From Prostheceraeus crozeri (Eukaryota > Platyhelminthes > Polycladida > Euryleptidae): a stretch of 64,000 bases of DNA. The stretch spans positions 620,001 to 684,000 of the forward strand of contig CAJQUW010016946.1 of the NCBI GenBank assembly GCA_907163375.1, in the 5' to 3' direction. The notes under the pieces were generated by a model. The model was not told the DNA's origin, ran no database searches, and saw nothing but the letters and a program-made list of their open reading frames with translations. Numbering within the stretch: position 1 is the stretch's first letter; each line of letters opens with the position of its first letter. Position numbers and translations under genes: made by a program. Of this stretch, positions 36,559 to 50,300 are shown in pieces.

Positions 36559-38165
36559 TTAGCATAACGTATAGAGAAAACGAAGGAAGACAACCTGCAG
36601 CAAATCTACCGAAAGAAATAGTAAGAAAGAAAAGGAAAGCTAAAATATCTAGTAGAGCGAGAAGTCAGCGAAACAGGGATCGTAAGAAGAACGAAAGAAG
36701 TACTTCTCTATCTTTACCGTCCATTAAAACATCTGCTTCTAGGAACAAAGCTTCAACAATGAAAGGAGTATACAGAGCATGCAGATAAATGGAAAACGTA
36801 TATATTACTCAAATCCCCAAAAAGAATGAAAGAGGTCATTTCAAAGACTACTGCGGTGCATACAGTGATTCCTGAAACAAACCTCGTAGTGTCCAGTAAG
36901 ATGCCTGCATGCACTGGGCCTGCACTTCTTACAAAAGATTGTCACATGGATAACAAAAGGTGACATTCTGTGAATTGTATCTGATTAATCATTGGCTGAA
37001 CAAGATACATTTTCACTACACCACCATCACAGGGCAATTTCTTAGACATATATGTTTGATTTCAACGAGATGTTTCGTACTAAGCCTTATTCGTATTTAT
37101 TTGCACAGCATATCTGTTCAGTCTCATCGATTCATCCTTCCGAAATCATTAGGCCTATTCAGCACGGGACGAAATCTTATAATACAGCCGCAAAATGTTT
37201 TTTAGCAGATACCTCTTTCATTTTGTGCTTCACTAGACAACGTAAGTTTCTTAGCGTTATGAGAAAAATTCACGTGCGATAGCGAGTACTAGTAATGAGC
37301 AACATCATAAAAATAGCAGAGCGTCACGTACGTCACATGCAACATATTTCAATATACAGGTACCATTGAGCTGTCATAAGCAAGGGGAATTAATAGAAAC
37401 CTGTTTTTTTAGTCTCGATACAGGTACCTGTAAATCGATTCAGTGATAAAAGTGTTTTTCCGAAGGACAAATTAAAATTGAAGTGAGGTATGTGAAACGT
37501 CGTGTCCTTTTTACCGTCACGTACGAACAGAGGCCTAAATCAATGTCCGCAGATAAGAAATTGACATATAAAATTTCTTCTACAGCAGAAGTTGCAAGTA
37601 AAGTTGTGTCATAATGCATACAAATTTGTATGAAGAAATTCGGAGTTTAAATGGTTCAAAATTTGAAATATGTTTCTCCAAAAATCACGTACGTCACGTG
37701 TAGAATCCCTCTTACACCGAAGTACCAATGAATGAGCTCCAACGTTTCCAATGCTTTGTGGATGCGCTGAATTGCCGCGCAACGCGGAAATTTGAATGAT
37801 TCCGCGCAATGGAGATTCTTTATTTTATTGTGATGCAAAAAGATGAAGGTAGACCTCAAGTTTGATTATGATTGGTTCACAAATTTAACCCCGACTGTAG
37901 TGAACTTTACCAATGATTGATCCAGAGAAGGCAGAGAGAGAGAGACAGAGAGAGAGAGTTTTCCTCAGAGAAACAAAATTTGATGCGATTTGAATGAGTG
38001 CTCAATTAAGTAGAGAGGATCAGTAGAAGTGTAAGCTATGCATTTTTACTAGTTTGAGTGTGTGCATGAATTATAGCTCTGTTTTGTTGTGTCGGCTATT
38101 TCATTAACTGTGATCTGTTATTATCCCACGATTTCTCAGGACACATTCCTCTTTTATCACGAATA
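36559..38165. other. Unassigned DNA; (GA)n at 37932-37958
   Basis: The ORF over 36560-36788 is lysine/arginine-rich but is not open across the pre-insertion junction. Three tcacgtacgt words (about 37322, 37516, 37686) echo those upstream of the LINE. A ga microsatellite lies at 37932-37958. No gene recognised. Confidence 0.45.
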
Positions 38166-38169
38166 TCAC

Positions 38170-39570
38170 TGCTGTCTTCATTTTACCGGGTCATTGTCAT
38201 TATAGAAATCGTCGTGAATAACAAGTCAAGGCGTGATGTTGGGTAACCGCGATGAATAAACATGCAATTAGTTTTCGCAGCACTTAATGTCAAACCATAT
38301 GATGACCACCAGTCATGCAAATTTATTTCTTGATTGGTTTCATTGTGAGACATGTTCGATATCGGAATTAATGCCAATATATCTTAGGCATACTTTATCA
38401 TGCTAACGTCCTCTGAGCTAGGAAGAAAGGAACCCGTGATCAGCAAAAACCTTAGGGGTGAGGATTGAGCCTTGGGGGACACCTGATGACATTTTGGGGA
38501 ATAAAGTGAAGCCAACATCCTGCAAAATTGCGAGACATTTTCGGTCTTGAAGAAGAGAAATAATCCAACGATGAAGCTGTTCCTGAGCTAGTCAAAATTT
38601 GGAATATGTTAAAATCACCAACAAGCATGATATGGCAAAGAGGATATGAGTCCAGCAGGTATTTCAGGCTAGTGTGAACGAAGTTTGAGGTTATCTTAAC
38701 ATCAAATGACAATAAATCTGGGGGAATATACGTAATCAAAATCATAAATGTAAATAAGGGGGCTGGCTGTAAACGGTTACAGAGGAGACTTCAATGCACT
38801 TAGGACAGTCGGGCAAATGTACAGGAGAACAATATACCGGTAAGTTATTAGTGACGCAAATACAGGCTCCCTTTTTACCGTCTGTCCTGTCGCAACGAAA
38901 CGGCTGAGAGTAGCCAGTCAGGAAAAGCTCACTATCAGAATCATAATCACTTAGCCACGTTTTCGTGATGGCTCTGATGCTGGGTTTTACATCAGTGGTG
39001 AATACGTTGAGTTCGTCGATTTTGAGAAGTAGAGAACGAATATTACTCTAACTCCTGAATGAAAAGTTGCATTCGTTGATTCGCAGGATCGAAAACTATT
39101 TGACCTTTACGCATCACGTATTCATTACCGCATGCGTTCCTTCGCTTCAGCACAGATCGAAGAACTTTATCATGCGTTTTGATTTATTCAATATGATGAC
39201 AACAGCAATGGAGCCAATAACAGTCACCATACAAAAACACTATAATTGTGCATATGGTAAGAAGGCAGGTCTATAAAAACGATTTACTCAGCAAGATCCC
39301 CAATAAATGTGACTGTTGCATAGGAGGAAGATCTTTGTTGATGAACTTTTTTTGGTGAATTCACATTCCTTTAGTTGCTTTGACCTTCTGAGAACGCTCC
39401 ACCTATCATTATGAGGCATTAGAAGACATTTGACCGGTAAAAGTCTGCTTCCATTTCTGCAAGGACGACCAGCACGTTTAGCAATCTCAGGGGAAAACCT
39501 GGAACACTCAGCACATTAGCGATCATTTCTATCTCGTTCATGTCATGCCAATTCATGTCTTCAACACTAC
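38170..39570 (-). pseudogene. LINE relic: ORF1, endonuclease and reverse-transcriptase pieces
   Basis: Three minus-strand pieces are in 5'-to-3' order. Piece one (39565-39300) resembles a LINE ORF1 tail: RAGRPCRNGSRLLPVKCL, then NDRWSVLRRSKQLKE. Piece two (39060-38450) is an APE-type endonuclease: VKPSIRAITKTWLSD, GYSQPFRCDRTDGKKG and, in the next frame, ITYIPPDLLSFDV then CHIMLVGDFN. Piece three (38377-38183) is post-YADD reverse transcriptase: INLHDWWSSYGLTLSAAKTN. The segment between endonuclease and reverse-transcriptase tail, including YADD, is deleted. Style is L2/CR1/Daphne-like. Confidence 0.65.
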
Positions 39571-40840
39571 CATTAGAGGCTTCACAGAGGCCCCCTACAC
39601 CATGAATAATCGAATTCTGGTGATTGGATAGTCTTAATCTGAAATCTGATTCGTTATCATTTTGCTTTCAGCTTTAAAATTCTGGTACGATGTGAAGAGG
39701 TTGTCGTATTTATTATTCAAAGTATTCAAAGTTATCAGTGATGGGTTTCAGCATATACACTGTAATTGATCTTATCGGAGACAAGTCTATCCATAAAAAT
39801 TGATAACTATTAAACCTCTTAAATGAAAGTAAGGCTTAATAGCGCGAATTTTGACTTAGCTACACTTGTCAATGGCCAAATCATTGGGTTGGAATAAGTG
39901 ACATATGCTATTCTTAGCTTTTCATTCGTGGTTCATACCCCAACTTAGTTCCCCCGGATGTCTCTTTAGTCAATTTCCATTCTAGTCAAATTCAGGTAGA
40001 CAATTTATTTCTATGAGTCTACCTATGTTATTTGACACGTTTTCTGTATTTTGCAAGCTGTCACGAGACTCTTTCATGTATTGTGTAATAACGCCTCCAT
40101 CAAAGATTGCTTAGTGATGCTATTCTTGCACAATTTAAGCTCAGTGCTTGATAAACGGGCGATATCTGTGGCATTCATGACGCATACCGACAGACTAGAT
40201 TCATAAACGTGTTGGTTAGTCTAGAGCGGACATAATCCTATTTCAGTCATTGTATGCAATGGTAGCAAGCGATATTGACAGAGATTCGTCTCTTTGACCA
40301 AGCGAGCGCATTGCAGAAATAGCTCACGAACCTCAACGGTCAGATTGCAGTCAGATCTGTCAAGTGAAAAGTGCGCATTTTTGACACAATTTTCCTCCGT
40401 GATAAATTCGTCAAATGGAAATATCATCCACAACGTTAGACTCCCCACGACCTAAATTTGCTGACTGTGCACGTTTAATGTGATGTCAGTGTTTTAGCTA
40501 GTCAGATTTCTGAATTGAATTTGCTTTACGTTCAATGGAAAATTGATCCTCTTGCCCCTCGAGACTAGTTCTTGCCATGACCATCAGCATTGAAGAAGGT
40601 CATTTCTAGACCAAACACGCGCAGACGAGAAACGATGTAGTGAAACCGGAAAACCAAAAACATCAAGGACAATGAACCATACCAGCGTAGACGTCATATG
40701 ACTAAAAGAACTCTTAGTCGAAGTTTTATTAGGAAAAGTGGAGCTTCGTATGAAAACTGATTCCTCGAAAATAGCTGCTTGCTTTGATATTTCAGTGATT
40801 TCAAAATGAAGAACCATGACAGGCGATCCTACCTCATCAT
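39571..40840. other. Unassigned non-coding DNA
   Basis: The minus ORF 40448-40221 (75 codons, four cysteines) is unrecognised and has no supporting splice signals. Confidence 0.4.
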
Positions 40841-40849
40841 CGTATGCAA

Positions 40850-41060
40850 CGATGCTTATGATATTTAATGTCGATTGCTCCATCCATTTTGGGTACGACG
40901 GTTTGCTTGTATGGCAGTTCTCCATTTCGCTCGGCTGCTTGGATCTTCCGTACGGAGCCCGAGCGCTCGAATGTTGTCGCTCCATGATTTCTATGGGCGT
41001 CCAACAGGTCGGCGACCATCCACTTGCAATTTCTGCACGCGCTTCATCCATTGACATTCG
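40850..41060 (-). pseudogene. LINE ORF2 C-terminal relic
   Basis: In one minus frame from about 41058 the peptide reads MKRVQKLQVDGRRPVGRPQK, SWSDNIRALGLRTED, then AKWRTAIQANRR. This is the usual LINE C-terminal GRRPVGRPxKxWxDNIxxDLG pattern. No reverse transcriptase adjoins it. Confidence 0.55.
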
Positions 41061-42020
41061 TCTTTCCTCTCCAAATAGTCATTTAATGAAATAGATCATA
41101 TTCCGAGCCATTGCATCTTTTCACGATTGTTTCACTATTTCTTAAGTCAATTTTCTTGTGAATATTGAACGCAGACTAGGCACCTTGTCGAATCGTTGCA
41201 CTTCAGTTTATAGCCTCGACTTCTTAAAGGTTTGATTAATGAATTCGTCAATCACTGCATTGTCTGCCGTCATTGCATAGGCTGGATAGGAGCATGTTTG
41301 TCATGCCGCCTCCGGTCACTTTGAATCAAGCAATGAATAATAGTCACAATTTGAGGAAACAGAATCCCATTTGTGAATGAAGTACTAATGGATAACTTCG
41401 ATGGTAGCAAATGAATGCATGTTAATCATGTGAATGAATATTCTTATGGGTTGAGCCATTTATTGAAACTTAACTGAGTTGTCTATATATGAATGAACAC
41501 ATTGTACGAAGATGCAAGCCGAAGTAATAAATGTTACACAGAACCAAAACAAATCGAGAAAATGTAACAATAAATTTTCTAAACTAGAGAGAAGGATGTA
41601 GGAGATGAGATTTGGGAATGTGTGATGTGGAAAGTCCAGAATTGAGGCTAATTTGATGTTTGTGGACCGAATTGTGGACAGAGCTGACTCGAGAAACCCC
41701 GGGAATTCATCGCTGATTGTCTTCGATGTCAATCTGTTACTGAACAATCGCGTTCTTCTGCTTTATCGATGCGATTCACATCGAAATGATAATGTGCGTC
41801 TGAAACAGTCAGTCAATTTCATTCGTTCTGATAAGAATTTGAAAATTGTCTTGTAAGGTTCCGAGGCAGACAATGAAATGCTCTCAAGGCTTGAATAGAT
41901 TCGGAATTATTCATTATCATAAATGCTAGGGTACATATTTCTTTTCATTGGTGATTTCATTCTATCAACATTCCTAGCTATTCAGTGCCGTCGACTTGAA
42001 AATGTGATCCTTGTCCTGTA
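41061..42020. other. Unassigned non-coding DNA
   Basis: Nothing recognised. Confidence 0.45.
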
Positions 42021-42180
42021 CACTGTGGCTATATGTATGGTCCTGCGTTTTTTGGTCTAGAGGTCGAACCCCGAAAGTGTCATTAGAAGTCGGCAGGAAG
42101 GGCATGCGGAATAAAATACCGCAACGCTCCACAAAAGTCTGATTATGTCAGCACCGTCCAAACCTTCGTGACGTTATAGC
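42021..42180 (+). repeat. SINE family A copy (decayed head)
   Basis: Contains ggtctagaggtcgaacccc (B-box-like), gaaagtgtcattagaagtcg, caggaagggcat and a tgatta(tgtca)gcaccgtcc end, matching the body of the copies at 52269 and 57579. The tRNA head is decayed. Confidence 0.7.
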
Positions 42181-43520
42181 TTCATTGAAATCAATTTGTA
42201 TACCGATCTCTCTTGGTAAAATTTAGAAATGCCAACGCGATGTTTTGTAAGCGCAGCAAATTGACTCCAACTATTATATGGTAAAATCCAGAAATTTTAG
42301 TGTTTTTTGGAGTGATTCTTGTCTTTCACATTTTGTGGTCAAGATTTAGTTCTATTGTCAATGTTCAACACACCATTCGAATGGTCTTCGTCTACTCTAA
42401 CCGAAAATGTCTTTCATTTTAAATTTCATGTAGGATTTTTGGCACAAAAATTCATTTGAAATTCAAAAACACCTCATTTTGGCATGTCCCCACGAAAAAT
42501 ACATTTTTTTGGATTCCAGTGCAAAAAAGAAATACAGGATACATTTATGCGGACATTGGATCAAGGACTTCCTAATACCCTTGAATCAATGAAATATCAA
42601 GATTTGAGAAATCAAACTCATTAAATCAGAGCTAGGTCGACATATATACGAGTAGCTGTCCACAACTTTTTCCGTCATTACATCGACGCCTCCAAATTTG
42701 GATTGACTGTATCGATTCAAACGAGACTTTACATGTAGAATGCTTAACTGGTCTTTATTGATAATCAAAAGTCGCTTAACTAATGTTCATTGATATTGTA
42801 TCATTTTTCTCGAAAAATTCCGTATTTTCTCTAAAAATGTGACCACACATCGACGGCTACTTATTGTGATCTCCTATCCAGAAGAAATGATCGATGGATC
42901 TAATACATGTATTTTCATTATAAATAGCCTGCCCTGAGACTTTCATAATGGCATAATTGGACTAGTAATTCGACCTTTTGACTTTGCTCTGTGCTTTGAA
43001 TATAGTAGAACAAACTGTCATCGATATTATGATTTTCGGCGTCGATGTGATGATGGAAACTTAAGTCGCCCTTTAATTTACACTGCTTGACATGATATCT
43101 TTGGACGATAATTGATGTATCAAATGACGCAAATGTCTTTTGAGTGTATACCGACTGTAAAAGTAAGGGGCGATTGCCCTGTTTCTACATGTACACCTTG
43201 CAAACAAATCCTGTGCACCAATCGAGTAGTGTTAAAGTTGCCCTCCTTTTATCTTTCAATCAACGAGTTACTCCTCTCAAAGGAGAATGTGACGAAAGAA
43301 GGAATCGGATTATTGATCACAAACTCCGATTCTGAAGATTTTCTATAGATAATCTAAATGAGTGATCAGAGTCTGAGAATGGCACAACAAGATAGGGATA
43401 ACCGAAAGCACTAGAAAGATCAGCAACTGTCGTTGCAGCTGGTATTGAAAACTATACGAGTAGCCTATCTTATAATTTGGCATTCGACTTCTTAAGTAGG
43501 CTACCTAATTTATTTTGATG
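42181..43520. other. Unassigned non-coding DNA
   Basis: Nothing recognised. Confidence 0.45.
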
Positions 43521-43528
43521 TAATATAT

Positions 43529-46271
43529 TAGGGTGCGGCGATGTTTTACTTTCCCCAACGATCGATTTAATTTCGATTTTTCAGAAAAATTTCGATTTTT
43601 TTCCGATTTCGATTTTTTTGTAAACCAAAAAAGAAATCATTTCAAAACAGTCTGAGCTTTATTTTCTAATAACGTGTAAGTGTATACATGTATGACAAAC
43701 GTCTCAAAATATCGGCCAATACTGAATCATATGAAAGCACATTGTGAAGTCTAATTAGAAAAAGGCATTACCCCCTACTCATTCAGAAGTTTACTATTGC
43801 GTCTGATTTTGATCAGTTGCCGTGCGCGCAAGCCACTCAAATTTGCACGACTGGGCGTTATGGTATTGCCCGTTACACTTCCCAGTCTTTCCGAAGCCGT
43901 GTTTGTTGCTGGAATACACAAGAATTGTTGGGCAATCCTGGCCAAATTTGGAAGATTCTGCAGTTGATTCTTCCAGAAGGCAAGAACGTCAAATTTCTTG
44001 TGGTCGGGTGCAGGATTTGTTTGCTCCACCAATTCGACATATCGCTGCCACTCCATCATAGCTCAATCTTTGATGTTTTTGCTATCGGATTCCACCGGAG
44101 ATCTAATTTTCATCTTCGACCACAAGGAAACACGTTGTCGTTTCTCATCAGACTTTTCTTGGCTCACTCCTGCAGTAATCACCTTCTCTTCTGTGTGAGA
44201 TTATTTCTGCATGAAGTCGACAATACGCGCGACGATAATGTTCTTCGCAACATCAACTTGTGTGGAAGAGAGAATACGTAGAAATCGTGGATCGATCGCA
44301 GAAGCGACCAACAGAATTGGTTGTTCATTACCAGGTGTCACTTGTTCAATTCTGGATTTCATCGAGTTCAATATTGTGACTTTGAATGAAGTCAAGGCGG
44401 TGGGGACGTCGATAGATCCAATGAGTTCAGTCAGGGTTGACAGTAGAGGCAGGATAAGATTGATCGAAGGAGACAGTTCACAACACAAGTCATGAGTAAC
44501 TTCCTCGAATGGTGCCAACAATGATGTCAAGGTTTCGAGTAATTCCTACTCACTGTTTTGGAGAATCGGTGGAGGATTGCGTGAATTCCGAATTTCGAGC
44601 AATGAGCAATTGATTTCTTGACGATTTTCTATCATCACTGACCAAGTATAGAAAGATGAGTTCCATCGTGTTGGAACATCTTGCGGAATTCTTTGAACCG
44701 ATTTTCCAGATTCTTGCTGCAAATTATTTGGAAGTCGAACTCCAGGATTGCTACGATGGAAGAAGCGCAAGCCAGCTATCGCTCGACAAGATTTCCGAAG
44801 ATCATTAGCTGCCTCAAAGGTTTTGAAGGAGTCTTCAATACACAATTGTAGTGTGTGAGCCATGCCAAGCATCCAAGGAATTCCAGTCAATTCAATACCT
44901 CGTCGAACATTGCCAGCGTTGTCAGTCACTCCAGCTTCGAATATCTGATCATTAACATCGATGGACATTTCTTCCATTAATCCACGCAGACACTGTGATA
45001 TCGTTTCTCCAGTATGGTCTCTATCCGACGAATTGAAAGGTTCAACTCCGATGCAATAGGAATGTAGCCGGTAGTCGGCGTCGATAGAAGATGCGGTCAC
45101 TTCTAAGAAACTCTCATGATTCTTAGCGTCGTAGAAATCGAGAGTTATTGCGTATGACGGGAAATCATTCTCTTGGAAAAAGTTCTGCATTTTCACATCG
45201 ATTTCTCGTTCCAAAGTCGGAAGCACAGTGCGCCACATTTTGGTCTCACTAGGAATGTCATATCTGTCGTTCAAGCATTCGACAAACTTGCGAAAATGTT
45301 CATTTTCGACGAAACGAATAGATAGATATCCCTCAGCGATAGTTTGAGCAAGTAGACGATCGAGCTTTAGAGCTTTGGCACTACCATGTGGATACTTGTG
45401 AGGAACCCCAAAGTAAGTTTCGATGGTTGATTGACGAGATGGAGATGGCTTTCTTTTCACCGCCTTCTTTGCTTTCTCCTCTGACATCTCCTGCTGAAGA
45501 TCGGAGTAGATTTTCGGATGATTGTCTTTCAAATGTCTGAACATATTGGTAGTCGATTCATCCTTCACCTTTACACCTCGGATTCCTACAGCCACCTGTG
45601 AGACATTTCGCTGACGTCTTGCAATTGTCTAAAGTAAAATAACGATGTATTTGTGATTTCTATTTCGTGGACATAACGACGGTAGGGGGAGCGTAGAATG
45701 CCGAAATTGACTACAGCATAGCCCTCTCGATCGAAGGCGATCATGATAACAATGTCTAACTTTAAACCAATCAGCGTCCCAACGAGTTTCGTCACCTGCT
45801 GCTCACCCTAAATCAACAATTTTTGCTTCCTTAAGAAATAGTGCACGGAGTCAAGGACAATGCCAACGCCGCTGACTCGTAGCTTCAACCACAGAATTGG
45901 CTTCAGCCGTTGGTTGGCTTCAACTGACATCACAGATGAGACACACAATAGACTGCCTGAGCCGATTCTGGCTGATAGCAGTAGCAGTCTAGCACAGCAA
46001 CTTTTTTGATGATCAAGTAACCATCCTACATGTAGCTAGCTGGGAGGAATCACAGAAAATTTCAATTAAGAAATCGTTCTCGTGTACATGAAATGAATTG
46101 GGTTTGACCACTTCCCCTACCTGTATTGACCTGAATTGGGAAATGTAACATCTATTTATCAAAACGAAAAAATCGAACTGAAAATCGCGATCTCTTTTGA
46201 TTACCGATCGATTTTCGATTTTTCAACTCCGATCGATTTTTTTCCCGATCGATTTAAATCGCCGCACCCTA
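43529..46271 (-). mobile_element. Complete hAT transposon with 8-bp target duplication
   Basis: The ends are TAGGGTGCGGCGAT and ATCGCCGCACCCTA, exact inverted repeats. They are followed inside by diverged gatcgattt/tcgattttt-rich subterminal repeats on both sides. The flanks are identical TAATATAT copies at 43521-43528 and 46272-46279, the 8-bp duplication of the hAT superfamily. Total length 2743 bp; transposase on the minus strand. Confidence 0.95.
43775..45620 (-). pseudogene. hAT transposase (BED finger and hATC), three stops in one frame
   Basis: A single minus-strand frame runs from about 45620 to 43775. An acceptor (ttattttactttag, near 45633) suggests a 5' intron. A partial BED finger (TTNMFRHLKDNHP, cysteines decayed) is followed by the RNase-H-like core: YAITLDFYDAKNHESF (first D), EAGVTDNAGNVRRGIEL (second D), MAHTLQLCIED, and DVPTRWNSSFYTWSVM. 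The C-terminal hATC dimerisation block has FDVLAFWKNQLQNLPNLARI and CIPATNTASERLGSVTG. Three in-frame stops break it: after ILQNSE (44546), after DFMQK (44201) and after SKNIKD (about 44062). I find no frameshift. It acts on the 14-bp ends when intact. Confidence 0.85.
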
Positions 46272-46279
46272 TAATATAT

Positions 46280-47326
46280 GTAGTTGATATAGTTATGTAA
46301 AGGTCGATATTCTTTAAAGTCTCACATAGCTTATATCAACTCTAGACCATAGGAATCTCTATGGTCTATGCTAGTAGGCCTAGACCTAGATAGAGCTAAT
46401 TCTATCAAATCTCCATTGAAATTTAATAAAGAACACAACATAATTTATAATGATTACAATACCCTGCGAATGTCCTTTTCATGCTGCACTCAAATGCTGT
46501 AGACCTAATGTTAGATTTTGTCAATCACTTCATCTGCATCCTGATACTGTGGATTAAATGCCATTGCTATGGTGCCTATCATATAAGGATCACCATGATG
46601 TGATCGCAGAATAGTAGAGTAATAGTAGGTCTATCTTGAATGGCAACATGTAGCATGACAATGAGCTTGGTTGCGCATTGTACACTTTGGCATATTCTGC
46701 TGATGAATAGTATTTATGTTTATTTATTTCTTTTGCGTGTCTGTTAGGCCTACATGTGCCTGCACATTTCTCCATGTCTGCTTTTGGAGAGGCCTTACAT
46801 GGAAGCAGATGTCTCATCAAGCACACTTGAATTCAAGTCTTTGTTGATTCTTTATCATCACATTATTTTTTTAAAATGTCAACAATTTCGTCGGCAGATA
46901 TCAAAAGAATAGAATGACTAGAGCAGAATATATCAGCCATTCCGTCTGATAAAGCAATCACACTAAAAACGATCCATGAGTCGTAGGTAATAAGACATCC
47001 TGAACAAAACCTAAAATTCAACCATAAAGCAACCGAAAATTTCTCCTAAACTGACCCTAAATAAATTCTATAAACTTGACCCAAAACTCATTTTCAAATT
47101 AGTTTTCGCGCAAGTTGCGTGAGAAGAAGGTAGCAATTCGAAGTCTGTGTGGGCTAGATGGATCCCAACGAAAGTAATAGCACTTATTCATGGATGTCTA
47201 TGATCATCCTAAATTAAAACATGCATAAAGTCATAACTTTAAAACTTTAACTTCAAAAAATATAATTCTCAAAAGAATCTCATATAGTCTACCGGTAGGC
47301 TACGACAACTTCCGTGAATCCTATAT
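46280..47326. other. Unassigned non-coding DNA
   Basis: Several TAGGCCTA words; no gene recognised. Confidence 0.45.
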
Positions 47327-47333
47327 ATAAAAT

Positions 47334-50300
47334 CAAGGACTTCTATAAATAATACTATGGCCAGGACGTTCGGTAGCGATTCAGTAGGGAAATTAATGTA
47401 GGCTGGTTATCTGAAGTTCCGATACTCCGTGTTGATTAAGAATTGCACCGATTAAGTACATTGGTTAAGTTACACGACAGGAATGGTGACAAATTTCTAT
47501 CATAAGACGTTGCCTGTTACGTTGTTATTGTTCTCTACACGAGGATTGAGGAAGGTTATTGCTATCGATTTCCTCACCGACGCCTCGCAGTGCACGTATC
47601 ACCGAGTTGATGCTGCGCCTTAACTTGACCCCGTCTTACTCTCAGCAGTCATTCGATGGAGTTAATCGTGTTGTGTCGACTATAGCTTGTCCATCTAGCT
47701 GACTGTGTCTTCGTCATATTCCATTTCATTTTTCTACTGCATTTCGACCGACGTAATGCCACGTAAATGTACAGTTGGATATTGTAAGTCCAATTATGAC
47801 TCCACTAGCGAAAAAGTGACTGTCTTCGGTTTCCCACCCGATGAAGCTGAGCGACAGAGATGGCTTGACGCTCTACCGAATCGAGTCACGAAAGTAACCA
47901 GAAATATTGGTGTGTGTGCCAAGCACTGGTCATCAAATGCGGAGATGGTGCAGACAACTCGCTTTTCACGTCCCCGAGATCCACCGTCGATTTTTCTCAA
48001 TTGCCCGCCATCAGTTTTACGGAGTGCTCCTTCCTCCCGGAATATTGAGTCGCGAAAGGTTAGTCTGACCACCAGAGGAACAATTCCTGACGAATGGGAA
48101 GAGTTTCAAAAGCGGGATAAGTTACCGGCATGGAATGATTTCACATTATCCATTCAGACATCTGACTTCGTGAAAGTGAACAAATTGTGTGTGACAGTAA
48201 GTCCTGATGACTCTTTCATCATTCTATCTCGTCTAATTGGTGATCTAGCAGATTTGTCGATCCGTATTTCTTCTAATTTTCATACTACAGCCTTTCATTT
48301 CCGCAATCAAATTGGCATCCGTGATCTTTTAGGATTTCAATGTAAGTTAAGTAGAATTGAAGCCATAGTTGCTCGAGCACAAAATGTTTCTCTTGATGTT
48401 GATTCTTTGTTAAAACATACAGTTCGAGATGCAGAATCTATTATAGAACTATGTGATAATGCAGAGTGTAGTGATAAGCAACTGTTTTTATTGAGACAGT
48501 TATTGTATACTGTTGTGAAACCGCATGAATACTCTTCATCTACTTTAAAACTCTCAACTGAACTAATGCTAAATGGAAGAAAGACGTACGAATCATTTCG
48601 TAATATATTAACATTACCGAGTAGAAATACTGTTAAAGGTCATATCCATTGCTCCACCAAGATTGGAACTATTGAGGCTGCGAAAGAAACTTTGCAAACT
48701 GTTTTATCAGGCTTCACAGGTTTACAACGCAAACTATGTTTGTTATATGACGAGGTTTACATAAAACCTTCTGTAAGATACAGAAATGAACATGTCATCG
48801 GTTGGGCCGAAGATGATAATACAAAAGTCGCGAAGACAGTGCTAGCAGTCATGGCAAAACCACTGATGACCAAAGAAAGTTTCGTTATCAGATTGGTGCC
48901 TATTCATTGCTTGACATCTGAATTTTTGCTCAAAATATTATTAGACATATTCAAGATAATAATCTCAGAATGTGACAGCGAAGTCTTCGCATTGATTTGT
49001 GATTGTCATTCAACGAATCGAAAAGTTTTTCAGTCTCTTAGAAAATTTGACGATGAACCTTGGCTTGGTCACCATTCGTCACTTGACAAAGACTTCTTTT
49101 TGTTATTCGATAGCGTTCATTTACTCAAGTCCATACGAAATAACTGGATATCCGAAAAAATGAAGGAAATTCGCATCCAATCACCAGATTCTGAAGATAT
49201 TAAAGCCAAGTGGTCAGATGTCGTTGGCATCTACAAAAAAGAGTCATGCAATATTGTACGCCGCACAAAGTTGAGTCGTGATTCTTGTTTCCCTTCATCA
49301 TTTGATCTACAGAAAGTTTCACTAGCTGTTAACGTTTTTCATGATAAAACCGTTGCGGCATTAGTCGAAGACGGGAAACAGGACACAGCAAAATTCGTGT
49401 CTTTGGTGTTGCGTTTCTGGAAAATAGTTAGCGTCAAGAATTCTCAACGATCCTGATCGTAAACCTTTCAGTGAACCTTCTGATCCAAGGTTAGAATTCT
49501 TGGAGAACTTTGCCAATTCAATTTCCAAGATGCCAGGAAATAGCGCTGTTGGCCGTATTAAATCACTTACCACCATTACGCGTGATGCTCTTTGTCAGAC
49601 AATTTATGCTCTTGTGACAATGACCAAAAAATTATTGAATGACAATGCATGTAGATTCGTATTGATGGGAATGTTCCAAACAGATCCCTTAGAAAGCGAA
49701 TTTGGGATATACCGTCAGGCCAGCGGTGGCAACTTTCTTATTGGGTTTGAGCAGATTCTCAACACTGCTGAACTTCGCAGATTGGCACTCTTCTCAAAGT
49801 ACGCCATTACTGAGACTGTGCAAACGGAACATATCCATTCTGACTGCTGTCAGTCCGATGTAAGCGACGAAGATCTTGAGACTATAGATGAAATATTCAC
49901 TATGCAGAAGCACTGACGGTAGATGTAAAAGACGTCTTTATTCTACATATGCGGGATTCGTGGAAGTTAAAGGTGAGCAAGAAAAAATCAATCGTCAATC
50001 ACTGCACATTACCATTTCCTGACAGGCTACACAGTACAGCTCATGCTTTACTCATTTAGTTAGTAGAGGATAAGCTAAAGTTTCCGTCGGAGAATTTATT
50101 TTATTTCCGTTTTATTTAATTTTATTTTATTTTCAAAAAAAACAAAAACTTATTTGTTATAAAAAAACAAAATAGGTCAGGTGTTACGATTAGGCTCAAC
50201 ATTCATTAACCCCATTTCTTCTTCATTCTCTTTCATTACAGCATAAACAATCGACTTCTGCTCATATTCGTCGCTTATGATATCTGATAATTCGATATCG

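Noticed and set aside
36560-36788. Lys/Arg-rich ORF as a host nuclear protein exon
   Set aside because: The frame is not open across the pre-insertion junction when the LINE is removed, and no splice sites fit.
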